64,000 bases of DNA from positions 1 to 64,000 of the forward strand of contig CAKQSB010000004.1 of NCBI GenBank assembly GCA_934271735.1. Reading direction: 5' to 3'. Each line of letters opens with the position of its first letter. Position 1 is the first letter of the stretch. The notes beneath the pieces are model-generated. The model ran no database searches, was not told where the DNA came from, and saw nothing but the letters and a program-made list of their open reading frames with translations. The position numbers and the translations under genes were made by a program. This document shows positions 7,632 to 16,634 of the stretch, piece by piece. The stretch is from an uncultured Clostridia bacterium. GTDB lineage: Bacteria; Bacillota; Clostridia; Christensenellales; Borkfalkiaceae.

Positions 7632-8912
7632 TTACAGCTGTTCAAAATATATTATAATAGATACATTTGACGCTTCCCACGTGTCTCCACCATCACCGTG
7701 AGCGCCGCAATACAAAAACCAACTGTCGCACAGATCACCTCTTTTTATAAACACGTTCTGATATACCGAATAATCCCCTTCGCCTTTTTTACCCGGCGCA
7801 GTCTCGATATCCTGTTTTTTGAATAATGTAATTTCATCGTCAAAAACGTGAGTATTATCTCTCCACCCATAGTTAGGATTATTCTGCTGTATCAGATACA
7901 ACTCTTGATATCCGTCGTCTTTTTCTTTTATATGGACAAAAATATCTATTCTTCGGATAGCCAAATTATATGTGTCCATTATATCAGCCGTTTCTGTCAT
8001 ATCAAACTTGAAGTAGGCGTTCTGTGTCGTATCTTTTACTGTCGCTGATTGCTGGTTCGTCGGGTATAAAACCTTGAACTCAGGAACTTTTGAGTCATCG
8101 TCACCCGAATTCTTATTTTCAGGTACCGGCAAATCTTTATAAAAATTATCCGCTAACATCAAATTTTGCTCGGAAGAATTATCAAACTCTCCATCTTCCG
8201 AAAACTGAAGCCAAATGAATACGTCGCTTTCGCGAACACAGCTAATTATTCTTACATCATACAGCGTATCATTATTTTTAGATGTTTCCACCTCAAAATA
8301 CAAATCACATTTGGCAAAGATTGCATAACGGTAATATCCGTTGGCTCTGTCATTTTTTCCAAATTTGTATTCAACCTCAGCTTGGCGACCAAAATATTCC
8401 ACATACGATCTTGTATTTGTCGTCGATTTTGAATAGGTATTTGCCTTTGACCAAGATGAGGATGTTGATATACTCATCGAATAATCAACAGATATATCAG
8501 AATCTTTATTTCCTAATCCGACAGTTACTTTATGCGATGAATTCGAGCTTGATATACTTTCAAATGAATACAAATGACTTATGGTGTTACTAACAGAAGA
8601 TGAAACCGTCGTATTCATACCACTTAAAACTTTTAAACTGGTCGGTTTTCCGTCGTAATATAACGATGCTAATGTGGAAAGATATAATTTATCAACCGAT
8701 CCGGAGTCAATCAAATAATGATTTCTTTCACTATCGTCGGTATAGGAATCCAGAACATTTAATTTTCCATTGCTCGGCGCAATAGGTAAAGCGTGTACCG
8801 CTTGCACTACTCCGCTAGGTGGAGTAGTAATTATATTGTTGCATCCTGGCAATAAAGATAAAATAATAAAAAGTAAAATTGTTGCAATAATTGTTTTTGC
8901 CTTTTTTTTCAT
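7632..8912 (-). CDS. Ser/Thr-rich secreted lipoprotein of unknown function
   Basis: A 426-residue lipoprotein: basic N-terminus, hydrophobic stretch and lipobox LLPGC24. I do not recognise the family with confidence. Residues about 100-165 are an unusual Ser/Thr-dominated stretch of alternating polar and hydrophobic residues (runs such as SVSNTISHLYSF, SYSMSISTSSSW-like, STTNTRSYVEYF). Such stretches are seen in beta-hairpins of small pore-forming proteins (aerolysin or MACPF type), but no defining motif is present. The C-terminal half is acidic, rich in Asp, Tyr and Trp, and looks like a beta-sandwich. The ribosome-binding site is strong (GGAGGG). Base composition is more AT-rich than the flanking genes, and the gene sits at the edge of an AT-rich island, which suggests acquisition by transfer. 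Confidence 0.6.
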   Translation of the reverse strand: MKKKAKTIIATILLFIILSLLPGCNNIITTPPSGVVQAVHALPIAPSNGKLNVLDSYTDDSERNHYLIDSGSVDKLYLSTLASLYYDGKPTSLKVLSGMNTTVSSSVSNTISHLYSFESISSSNSSHKVTVGLGNKDSDISVDYSMSISTSSSWSKANTYSKSTTNTRSYVEYFGRQAEVEYKFGKNDRANGYYRYAIFAKCDLYFEVETSKNNDTLYDVRIISCVRESDVFIWLQFSEDGEFDNSSEQNLMLADNFYKDLPVPENKNSGDDDSKVPEFKVLYPTNQQSATVKDTTQNAYFKFDMTETADIMDTYNLAIRRIDIFVHIKEKDDGYQELYLIQQNNPNYGWRDNTHVFDDEITLFKKQDIETAPGKKGEGDYSVYQNVFIKRGDLCDSWFLYCGAHGDGGDTWEASNVSIIIYFEQL

Positions 8913-9165
8913 AGTTTTGTCCCTCCAAAAAAAATTGAACCATTAAAATACGCCATACCTATATCGCATAAAATCTTACTTATACAATATAAAAATAGCA
9001 ATTAATAGATTCGAATAAAACAACGAGACAATTTGCAATCTTGCATCATTTTCCGGAAACGAGTCTTCGCTTTTCGTGAATATTATAACTCGGTTTTAGG
9101 AAATTTGTCAATAAAAAAGCCGAAAATTTAGTTTGTTTTATTTTCATTTTACCCTATATTTTTAG

Positions 9166-9195
9166 TTGACGAAAATAAGCAATTTGTGTTAAGAT
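9166..9195 (+). promoter_or_regulatory. Candidate promoter of a small RNA
   Basis: TTGACG, 18-nt spacer, TAAGAT. It is followed within about 110 nt by a strong terminator, with no gene longer than 15 codons between them. Confidence 0.45.
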
Positions 9196-9201
9196 AGGCA
9201 A

Positions 9202-9346
9202 GCTGTCAAAAATAAAATGAAGTAAACACTTTTTCTTTTTATGGATTTAGCTCTTTTATCAAAATATCAGTCTGATAAAAATTCATAATATTTACAATGA
9301 AAAAATGTCTGGAGCTATCCTATATCGGTTCGCTCCAGACATTTTT
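9202..9346 (+). ncRNA. Candidate small RNA of about 145 nt
   Basis: The interval runs from the predicted +1 of the promoter at 9166-9195 to the terminator at 9301-9346. It contains an internal hairpin (TTTTATCA / TGATAAAA, about 9254-9280) and a 15-codon open frame (9241-9288) without a ribosome-binding site. No known RNA family is recognised. Confidence 0.35.
9301..9346 (+). terminator. Strong Rho-independent terminator with no annotated gene upstream
   Basis: A perfect 15-bp stem AAAAATGTCTGGAGC / GCTCCAGACATTTTT with a 16-nt loop. It could work in both directions. On the plus strand it ends the candidate small RNA. Confidence 0.75.
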
Positions 9347-9643
9347 CTGTTTCTTAACTACAATGTGTGTTATTGATACTTACCTTATGTGAGTCTAAAA
9401 ACCTATTTAAAAATTTGCAAAAAAGAACACTCTTACCGAATGGCAAATTATACTTATAATCTGAAGTGGAATTATAATCATCTGTGGCATTTTATTTTTA
9501 ATGTACAATTTAAATTTTTTTATATTAAATAAGTTTTTGGTTTATGAAGAATATATTTCCTTACAATTTTCCTTTGTTTTTTTAATTATAAGCAATATAA
9601 ATTATAAAAAACTCAATATTTATGAATTCAATTTTATATACAC

Positions 9644-10135
9644 CTATATTTCCATATTATAACTTACTTCTTTTAAATTAACAAATCCACTATCTTTATA
9701 TTCATTTAAGCATTTAAAACCGTACTTTTCATAAAATTTTCTTGCACGAAAATTTTTATCAAGTGTCCAAAGTTCCATTTTTCTTAAATTATATTTTTTA
9801 GCAGTTTCTAAAACTATATCCATAAGCTTTTTACCTACCCCTTTTCCCCAATAGTCCGGAATCGTATATAAAGCAACAATTTCTATATTATTTTTAATAT
9901 CTATACGAGCATAAACTATACCACAAGGAAAAGAATCATCATATGCTATAAAAAAATATCCATTTTCAGATATAAACAGACTTGTAAACATTTGCTTTCT
10001 TTTTTCTTTGTTAGTATTTTTTTCAATTTCTTCTTCGGATAAAATATTTTTATATGCTACTTTCCATGATTCACAAAAAACAAATGTAAAATCTTCCACA
10101 TGAGTTAGCGTTGCTTTTAAAATCTTTATGTTCAT
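9644..10135 (-). CDS. GNAT-family N-acetyltransferase
   Basis: A 163-residue GNAT protein that transfers an acetyl group from acetyl-CoA to an unknown amine. The acetyl-CoA binding loop is seen in IPDYWGKGVGKKLMD (about 92-106), followed by the usual C-terminal pattern LWTLDKNFRARKFYEKYGF, where the Tyr of YEKYGF is near the position of the general acid in the family. The start is backed by an AGGAG site. The codons are extremely AT-rich (many AAA, TTT and ATA) compared with flanking genes, a sign of horizontal transfer. The closest functional type (for example RimI-like or antibiotic acetyltransferase) cannot be decided. Confidence 0.85.
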   Translation of the reverse strand: MNIKILKATLTHVEDFTFVFCESWKVAYKNILSEEEIEKNTNKEKRKQMFTSLFISENGYFFIAYDDSFPCGIVYARIDIKNNIEIVALYTIPDYWGKGVGKKLMDIVLETAKKYNLRKMELWTLDKNFRARKFYEKYGFKCLNEYKDSGFVNLKEVSYNMEI

Positions 10136-10505
10136 ATTTAATATCTCCTAGAAATTAAATTTCTTTTATATTTTTATAATTAATATACCATAATCCACAC
10201 ACATATTCAATTAAAAACATAAATTTTATTTTTTTATTATACCACAAAGCTTTATTACTAATACTAACAAATATATTAAAATACATTTCCTTTTTTAATA
10301 CTCTGTCTATATTAAAAGTCAACAGCTCTTTCTCAATAGAAATATCCATCAGTTAACTAGTAGATATTTGTTATTTAACGTATACGGTTTGATTAAAAAG
10401 AAAGTTTATACAAATCTATGATGAAATATCTTTGCGAAGCAAAAATTTTACCAAATGAGATCCTTTATGAATTATTAAATCACATTTTAGGCGTAAATCA
10501 CGTAA
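10136..10505. other. AT-rich gap with a possible gene fragment
   Basis: A 64-codon minus-strand frame (10155-10349) lacks a ribosome-binding site and a protein-like composition. On the plus strand, a 49-codon frame starting near 10418 (beginning MMKYLCEAKILPNEILYELL) has a protein-like helical pattern but runs into the 3' end of the convergent leucine-rich-repeat gene. It may be a remnant of a truncated gene. No promoter or terminator is evident. Confidence 0.35.
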
Positions 10506-13500
10506 TCATGCCCAGGTCTCGGGAGTTACTATACCGTCCGCAAAATGCCAGTAGTTTCCGCTCGTAACCTCGCCGCTTTCAAACGGGTTGGTTTCGCTGT
10601 AAAAATACCTCGGGATTCCTTTGCTGTCATCGAAATACAAATTCTGAATAATCTGATCGCCTACGACCGTGAAATTATTATATTCGTCCTTCGCGCCGTA
10701 GAAAAGAATTTTCGACCCTTTTATGTATTCGGTGTAAATTTTAATTTTGATCGCCGTTACGTCCTTGCCGAGAATAAGCGTTTTAACGGACGGCGGATTG
10801 GAAACCGGAGTTTCTCCTCTGGTGTTATAGAATTTCTCGGGGATTTCTCCGCTTAAAACACCGAGCGTTTCAAGAGATTTCCACGTTTCGCACCTCTGAT
10901 ACCCTACTATATTAAACAGATACTCCAACGTATCGCTCGTGCTTCCGACGGTTTTCGCGGTTCTGCCCGCAAACGGAAGAATCAGCCCCTTTAAGCCCGT
11001 GAAATTTTCAAAGCTTCCCGCCTCGATTTCCGTAACTCCGCTGCCGAGCGAAAGCATCGTGATGTTTCCTAAGCCGTTTACCTTGGTTTCAAACATACTG
11101 CGTTTGATTTTTCCCGTTCTTATGCCGACGGATTTAAGCGAAGCGGGAATACCATTGAAAGGATCGCGGAAATAATATTCGAGCGTTCCCGACTCGTCGT
11201 CCGCGGAAGCTCCGATATACTGGAAGGTCACCGCATTAAGCTTGCTTGACCCGGAAAAAACAGCCTTGCCGATCGACTGTGTGTGCTTTGGGAAAACAAA
11301 GCTTGTAAGATTTTCGCAATCAGCAAACGCTTGCTCTCCGAAATCCGCAACGCTTTCGGGAATACTTATTTTCGTTATACCCGTTCTTCTGAAAGCGTCC
11401 TTACCGATACGCGTTATTTTTGAATGAAGCGTTACTTCGTTAAGCGCGGTGCAAAGAGCGAAAACATTGTCCTCGATAGCGGTTACTCCCGAGGGAATCA
11501 CCGCCGACGTGATCGCGGACTTCCAGAAAGCTCCCGCAGCAAGTACTTTAAGGCTTTCGGGCAAATCTACCGAAGCTAAGCTTTCGCAGTAACGGAACGC
11601 TTCCGCCCGAATTTCTTCGAGACCCTCGGGAAGATTTATATTTGCGAGCTTACCGCACGATCTGAACGCGCCCGCTTCGATAATTTTTATACCTGCGGGC
11701 AAAACGACTTCCGTAAGCTCGGAGCAGTTTTCAAACGCGCTTTCGCTTATCGTCGTTATTCTGCCCGGAATTTCGATTCGCGAGATTTTGCTTCCGCCGA
11801 AAGCTCCCGCATTGAGAATATAAAGCCCGTTCGGAAGAATTATTTCGCCTTTAAGCCCGCTGCCGTAAAACGCGTTCTCGTGAATACCCATGAGCGACGA
11901 CGGAAGAGTTATCGTTTCCAAGCTTTCGCAACCCTCGAAAACGCCCATAGGCAAATTACTCATAGCCGAAGGAATGTTGATCGTATCGAGAGAGGCGCAG
12001 CCCGCAAAAGCATATTCCGAGAAACTGTGTAAATAGTCCGACAAAACGACCGTTTTGAGATTTACGCAGCCGCGGAAGGCTTCCGTGCCTATCTGATCTA
12101 CGCTTTCCGGCATGACGACCTTCGTTATATTGTCGTTAGCGTAAAACGCCGCTTTATATATTATCCGGATTCCGTCGGGAATAGTGACATCTTTTGCCGT
12201 TCCGACGTATTTTATAAGCAAATCGCCTTCGTTTGGTATGTCGCGGTCATAAATAATAAAACCGTCGACGTTGCTGATTTTTTTCGGTTCGTCCGCGGAA
12301 GTTAAAACGTCCCAGGCGTACTTGCAAAGTCCGCCGAGATCATCGCTGCCTTTTACCGAAGAGAAAGACGAAAGGTTGACAACTTCGATAATACCCATAC
12401 AATTCGCAAACGCGCCGTTACCGATTGTTGTCACGCTTGCGGGAATTTCAAAGCGATAAAGCGCCTCGCAGTTTTCAAACGCGCCATTACCAACCGAAAC
12501 GAGCTTATCCCCGATATCGAGTTCGCCGAGTTTCGCGCAGTTTCTGAAAGCGTAATCGCCTATCGAAACTACATTTCCGCTCGCGACAACCTCTCCGAGA
12601 CTAACACAGCCGTCGAACGCGCTCGCGCCGATTTTCGTTACGTTCGGAACGGAAATTTTCACGAGGTTCGGGCAATTTCTGAACGCGCCGTCGCCGATTT
12701 CCGTTATCGTATCGGGAAGAACGATTTCGCTCGCTTTTGCTTTATATCCGAATAAATCTCCATCGATTTTCTTCACGTCTCCGCGAACGGTAATGCGCTT
12801 CATTTCGCCCGCGCCGCCGAAAAGCTCTGCATATAAAGTATCGTTTACCGAGGTGTAATCGAGCTCTTCTATATTGTTCGAATAAAGCCCTGCGAGCGAA
12901 CTCGAAACGTCTTTGTCGTTATAAACAAAGCCCTTTCTTATAGTTACTTTTTTAAGCGTTTGGGGGATATTTCCAAAAATGTATCCGAATTTTGCTTCCT
13001 CTGCTCTGTAGCCGTATTCCGACTGATTGTATTCCTTGCTTTCGTCGTACTTCCGACCGATGAACGGAAGGTCGATTTCTTCGAGCGACGAACAGCCCTT
13101 CAGGGCCGCCTCGCCGATACTTCTCACGTTTTCGCCGAAAATTATCTTTTTAAGATCGGAACAGTTTTTAAGCGAATCGCTCTGAATATCTCCGCCCGTA
13201 ACCGTGAGCTCTTCAAGCCCTGCGGGAACGCTTTTATTCGTCGTGTCAGACGGATTGCCGAAAAGGTAACCAAGGTGAGAAAAGTCGCTTTCGTCGTAGC
13301 AGCTTCCTAAAAACGGAACGGTCAGGCTCTTTATAAACCCGCCGCAAAATCTGAGCGCGCCGCCCTTTATCATCGAAACGTAATCGGGAATAACCACGTC
13401 CGCAAGCGAGTTATCGACAACACTCATTATCGTTATGTAACCGGGTTTACCCTCTACGCCGAGATAATCGTCGTCCACGGTATAATTGAAATTTTCAAGT

Positions 13501-14243
13501 CCGCTCCGAAGTTCCCATACGGCGTTAAGCACCATATCGCCGTGAATATTTTCGAGCGTTTCGATCATATTGAAACCGTCCGACCAGCCTTTGAAATCGT
13601 AATCGGCTTTGTGAAGCGGCTGAAGCTCGATAACGTCCCCGTCCATATAAACGGTCGGATTTTCGTTCGGGCGGTTGAAACGATCGACATACGTAAGGTT
13701 ATAGAAACTCCCCGCCTTAAAAACGGCGGTAAGAACGAGATTTCCCGTCATTCCGGGATAAATATATCTGATTTCATCGCTCGCTTCGTCCAGCCAGCCT
13801 CTGAACGCGAAACCCTCTTTATAATAATCGTTAAGCCTTATTCTGCCGCTTTCCACGTTGTAGCTCGACGGAAGATCTAAGCCGTCCGTCGAAAGGACGT
13901 TGCCCTCTTCGTCCTTATAAGTTATCGTGTAATTTATAATCGAGAACTTGGCAAAAGCCGTTATATCTTCGTTTATTTTCGCATTTTCGCCGACGGGGTT
14001 TTTCCATTCGTTTTCGTCCGTAAACCAGCCGTCGAACGTATACCCCGCTTTTTCGGGAACTTCGGGAAAGACAATCCCGTCGCCCGCTTTCACGATATCG
14101 TACGTTCTGCCGTCGACCACGAAACGCAGTTCGTAATCTTTACTCACGGCAGAAGAACCGCACGCCGCAACCGCGCCCAAAAGGCAGATAAGCAAAACAA
14201 TACAAAACGCTGTCGCCGCCGCATATTTTCCGAGTCGTTTCAT
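10506..14243 (-). CDS. Giant InlB-repeat / BspA-type leucine-rich-repeat surface lipoprotein
   Basis: A 1245-residue lipoprotein (lipobox AVAAC28). Residues about 36-245 hold three InlB-B (Listeria-Bacteroides) repeats, each ending in a GY-F-GW-type motif (GYTFDGWF, GFAFRGWL, DYDFKGWS). From about 250 to 1170 there are many BspA-type LRR_5 repeats of about 23 residues with the rhythm I-x-x-x-A-F-x-x-C-x-x-L-x-x-V-x-L-P-x-x-V. The C-terminus has an aromatic YFYSE ... YWHFADG ... W motif shared with other LRR proteins here. Such proteins mediate binding to host proteins, mucin or glycans at the cell surface. It has its own promoter (14295-14323), a GGAGG site, and is separated by a terminator from the GH95 operon upstream, so it is a separate transcription unit. 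The ligand is unknown. Confidence 0.9.
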   Translation of the reverse strand: MKRLGKYAAATAFCIVLLICLLGAVAACGSSAVSKDYELRFVVDGRTYDIVKAGDGIVFPEVPEKAGYTFDGWFTDENEWKNPVGENAKINEDITAFAKFSIINYTITYKDEEGNVLSTDGLDLPSSYNVESGRIRLNDYYKEGFAFRGWLDEASDEIRYIYPGMTGNLVLTAVFKAGSFYNLTYVDRFNRPNENPTVYMDGDVIELQPLHKADYDFKGWSDGFNMIETLENIHGDMVLNAVWELRSGLENFNYTVDDDYLGVEGKPGYITIMSVVDNSLADVVIPDYVSMIKGGALRFCGGFIKSLTVPFLGSCYDESDFSHLGYLFGNPSDTTNKSVPAGLEELTVTGGDIQSDSLKNCSDLKKIIFGENVRSIGEAALKGCSSLEEIDLPFIGRKYDESKEYNQSEYGYRAEEAKFGYIFGNIPQTLKKVTIRKGFVYNDKDVSSSLAGLYSNNIEELDYTSVNDTLYAELFGGAGEMKRITVRGDVKKIDGDLFGYKAKASEIVLPDTITEIGDGAFRNCPNLVKISVPNVTKIGASAFDGCVSLGEVVASGNVVSIGDYAFRNCAKLGELDIGDKLVSVGNGAFENCEALYRFEIPASVTTIGNGAFANCMGIIEVVNLSSFSSVKGSDDLGGLCKYAWDVLTSADEPKKISNVDGFIIYDRDIPNEGDLLIKYVGTAKDVTIPDGIRIIYKAAFYANDNITKVVMPESVDQIGTEAFRGCVNLKTVVLSDYLHSFSEYAFAGCASLDTINIPSAMSNLPMGVFEGCESLETITLPSSLMGIHENAFYGSGLKGEIILPNGLYILNAGAFGGSKISRIEIPGRITTISESAFENCSELTEVVLPAGIKIIEAGAFRSCGKLANINLPEGLEEIRAEAFRYCESLASVDLPESLKVLAAGAFWKSAITSAVIPSGVTAIEDNVFALCTALNEVTLHSKITRIGKDAFRRTGITKISIPESVADFGEQAFADCENLTSFVFPKHTQSIGKAVFSGSSKLNAVTFQYIGASADDESGTLEYYFRDPFNGIPASLKSVGIRTGKIKRSMFETKVNGLGNITMLSLGSGVTEIEAGSFENFTGLKGLILPFAGRTAKTVGSTSDTLEYLFNIVGYQRCETWKSLETLGVLSGEIPEKFYNTRGETPVSNPPSVKTLILGKDVTAIKIKIYTEYIKGSKILFYGAKDEYNNFTVVGDQIIQNLYFDDSKGIPRYFYSETNPFESGEVTSGNYWHFADGIVTPETWA

Positions 14244-14294
14244 TTTTACCTCCGTTCCGGTGTTTTTCTGTTTATATTAAGTTATCGTATTCCG

Positions 14295-14323
14295 ATTTTA
14301 ACATATGAATAACCGTTTGTCAA
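14295..14323 (-). promoter_or_regulatory. Promoter of the giant LRR lipoprotein gene
   Basis: Minus strand TTGACA, 17-nt spacer, TAAAAT. The leader is about 45 nt, with GGAGG before the ATG at 14243. Confidence 0.8.
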
Positions 14324-14408
14324 TAAAAAAAATAAATAATTGTTTATACAATTTTGTTTCACAAAGCAAAATCTCGACGATATTCAACAAAACACCGATG
14401 AAAAACCT

Positions 14409-14427
14409 GCCTATAAGCCGATTAACG
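14409..14427 (+). repeat. 19-bp interspersed motif, copy 4
   Basis: 18 of 19 positions match (C for T at position 10). Intergenic, just beyond the terminator of the carbohydrate locus A operon. Confidence 0.75.
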
Positions 14428-14444
14428 CGTTATTTTCAAAAAAA

Positions 14445-14466
14445 GACCGCGGAATTACCCGCGGTC
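14445..14466 (-). terminator. Terminator of carbohydrate locus A
   Basis: On the minus strand an 8-bp stem GACCGCGG / CCGCGGTC with a 6-nt loop, followed by a run of seven T. It lies 41 nt after the GH95 stop codon. Confidence 0.85.
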
Positions 14467-14507
14467 TGTTATATATTTGCCAGTTATAAATGATTGCTTT
14501 GGTCGCG

Positions 14508-16634
14508 TTAAATTATTTTGTTTATCCCTCGGCGAAGACTTACCGTTTTCCCGTCCGCGAACGTTACCGTTCTTTCGGACGGCGATTTTATCGTGAGCAA
14601 AGACAGTTCGCCGCGTTTAAGCGTTGCCGAGACTAAAAGTCCGCCGCGCGAACGCAGGTTTTTGAATTCGACGGTTCCTCTCTTCCACTCGTCGGGAATC
14701 GCGGGAAACAGTTCGATAAAACCTTGGTGATCCTGCAAAAGCATTTCGTGGAGCGCGTCCGCAAAGCCGAACAGGCTTTCGAGCGTGAACGGGCGATAAT
14801 GCCACTGCGTATAACCGTAATGCTTAAAGTCTCCGTTTAAATGAAATCCGTTTTCGGCGACAAAGCCTTTGCAGAACTGCCCGAGCCTTTCCGCCGCGGC
14901 GTTGCCGTTTTTTGCCATAGCGTAAATCTGCGCCGACATCGGGAACGAAAACCCTACCCAGTAACCCGTGCCGAGTATTTCGAGATTTTTAATCGTGTTT
15001 TCGTAAATTTTCTTATGCTCGTCCGTGTCGTAATTTATAAGGTGCAACGGATAAAGGCACATCACGTGCGAAAAATGCCTGTGCGATTCGGGCAGATACT
15101 GCGTTTTGTCGAGCATCACAACGCCGCTATCGTCGATAGCCAAATCGTCGAGTTTTCCGAGAATTTCCCTGTATTCTTCCGCATTTTCGCCGAGCTTTTC
15201 GGCGTAACATTTCAAAGTTTTGAAAAGATAAATCAAAAGCGATAAATCGAAATTCGAATTCGGTTCGAGATACGCTTTCCGCGCGTTATCGAAAATTTCG
15301 GGCGAAGAGGAAACGGGAAGATAAAGTTTTCCGTTTTTCTCGGTCAAAAGCCCTTTTATCGCCTGCCCGACCTTTTTGAAAAAGGGATACGCCCTGTTTT
15401 TCAAAAACTTTTCGTCGCCTGTGTAAAGGTAATATTCGTCGAAGCTTTGCGCCGCCCAGATCGTCATCGTCGGCGATAAGGAGTACTGCGCCCAGCCGCC
15501 CATAGCTTTGCCGTCCAAAGTAGAACATGACGGAAGCAAAAGCCCGTTAACGCCGAAAAATTCTTTCGCGAACCTCTCGTAAGCGGGTTTGAGCCGCCAC
15601 AGATAATCGATAAACGCCTCGCCCTCTTCAAGCCTGTTCGCCTTTAAATACGCCTGATAGGAAAGCTCGGTGTTCGTGTCGTGGTGATAATCGCCCTTCC
15701 ACGGCGGCAGACAGTCGTTATCCGCCGTCCACACGCCCTGAAGAGGCATGGGATAGCCGCCCTTTTTCGAGCAGCACTTAAAAAGATACCAACTCTTCTT
15801 ATACGTTTCGTCGATAAGCTTATCCCCCGTTTTCACGGAAGATTTCGCCCGATATTTTTTCCGGGACTTTTTATGCTCGTCAAAAAGTTTATCAAAACCT
15901 TTTTCTGCGGCGTTTGTAAGGATTTTTTCGGCATAACCGATATAATCTTTATCGTCGTCCGTCGTAGCGAGCGTGTAATAAATCTCATCGCCCGCACGGT
16001 AGGTCACTATACCGAAAGAATAATCGGTATGAGTGTTCTGCTCGTACCACTTAAAGCCGTCTTTCTCGAAAAATTTCGCTTTCGGATAGCCGAGCGACAT
16101 TTTGTCCGCATTATCGCCTATCCCCGAACCGCACTCGGGTTTACCCGAAAGATAAGCGGGAACATGAAGATTTATTTCCGCGTTTTCGTAAAGTCTGATA
16201 ACGCCCGCATTCGGTTCATCGAACACGAAAACCTCGGCTATAAGTCGATTATCGGCATAAATTTTAACAATCGAGCTATCTATATCGAGCGTGTAACGAA
16301 CATTTTCCGCGCTAATGCCGAACCAAAGCTCGATATGCCCGGCGGTGATTTTAGAAGGGTACGGCTTACCCATAAATATATCCTCGAAAAGCCGCTCACG
16401 CTCTTTCCGATCCTCTTCTTTTCCGCTTAAAGAGAGTTTGACGAGGTTTTTGAAATTAAAACCTTTTTCGAGCGTGACTTCGTTAGGGCGTAAGTCCCAC
16501 AAATCGGTTCGATCGACCGTTATTTTCAAAGGTTTCGAGCCGTAAACAAGACTGCCCGTTCTGCCGTTTCCGAGAGGCAAGCCCTCGTCCCATCTGTCTG
16601 TCGCGCTGATATTCACAAGATCCCCGGTTTTCAT
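14508..16634 (-). CDS. GH95-like glycoside hydrolase (alpha-L-fucosidase/galactosidase type)
   Basis: A 708-residue protein with no signal peptide, so probably cytoplasmic, which would cut fucosyl or L-galactosyl ends from imported oligosaccharides. Landmarks of family GH95 are the N-terminal W-x-E-x-LPLGNGRTGSLVYG block (about 15-32), a central alpha/alpha barrel with the HHDTNTELSYQAYLKANR region, and a C-terminal segment LFPAIPDEWKRG followed by LRSRGGLLV, the usual closing beta domain. The assignment to GH95 rests on these motifs; substrate specificity cannot be read. It overlaps the upstream GH28-like gene by 4 nt and is the last gene of locus A. Copy 5 of the 19-bp motif lies within its coding region. 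Confidence 0.75.
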   Translation of the reverse strand: MKTGDLVNISATDRWDEGLPLGNGRTGSLVYGSKPLKITVDRTDLWDLRPNEVTLEKGFNFKNLVKLSLSGKEEDRKERERLFEDIFMGKPYPSKITAGHIELWFGISAENVRYTLDIDSSIVKIYADNRLIAEVFVFDEPNAGVIRLYENAEINLHVPAYLSGKPECGSGIGDNADKMSLGYPKAKFFEKDGFKWYEQNTHTDYSFGIVTYRAGDEIYYTLATTDDDKDYIGYAEKILTNAAEKGFDKLFDEHKKSRKKYRAKSSVKTGDKLIDETYKKSWYLFKCCSKKGGYPMPLQGVWTADNDCLPPWKGDYHHDTNTELSYQAYLKANRLEEGEAFIDYLWRLKPAYERFAKEFFGVNGLLLPSCSTLDGKAMGGWAQYSLSPTMTIWAAQSFDEYYLYTGDEKFLKNRAYPFFKKVGQAIKGLLTEKNGKLYLPVSSSPEIFDNARKAYLEPNSNFDLSLLIYLFKTLKCYAEKLGENAEEYREILGKLDDLAIDDSGVVMLDKTQYLPESHRHFSHVMCLYPLHLINYDTDEHKKIYENTIKNLEILGTGYWVGFSFPMSAQIYAMAKNGNAAAERLGQFCKGFVAENGFHLNGDFKHYGYTQWHYRPFTLESLFGFADALHEMLLQDHQGFIELFPAIPDEWKRGTVEFKNLRSRGGLLVSATLKRGELSLLTIKSPSERTVTFADGKTVSLRRGINKII
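16236..16254 (+). repeat. 19-bp interspersed motif, copy 5 (inside a coding region)
   Basis: 17 of 19 positions match, within the GH95-like gene, read on the minus strand as D-N-R-L-I-A. Similarity to copy 3 extends to about 30 bp with three mismatches. Confidence 0.7.

Larger units (their letters stand above)
8913..9643. other. AT-rich intergenic island
   Basis: No protein gene is supported over 730 nt. It holds the candidate small RNA and terminator (9166-9346) and two similar 16-nt words at about 9452-9490 (TTATAATC followed three bases later by AGTGG or TGTGG) that might be an operator. The rest is low-complexity AT-rich DNA. Confidence 0.5.

Noticed and set aside
10155..10349. 64-codon minus-strand open frame
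   Set aside because: No ribosome-binding site, AT-rich low-complexity composition and no recognisable domain.
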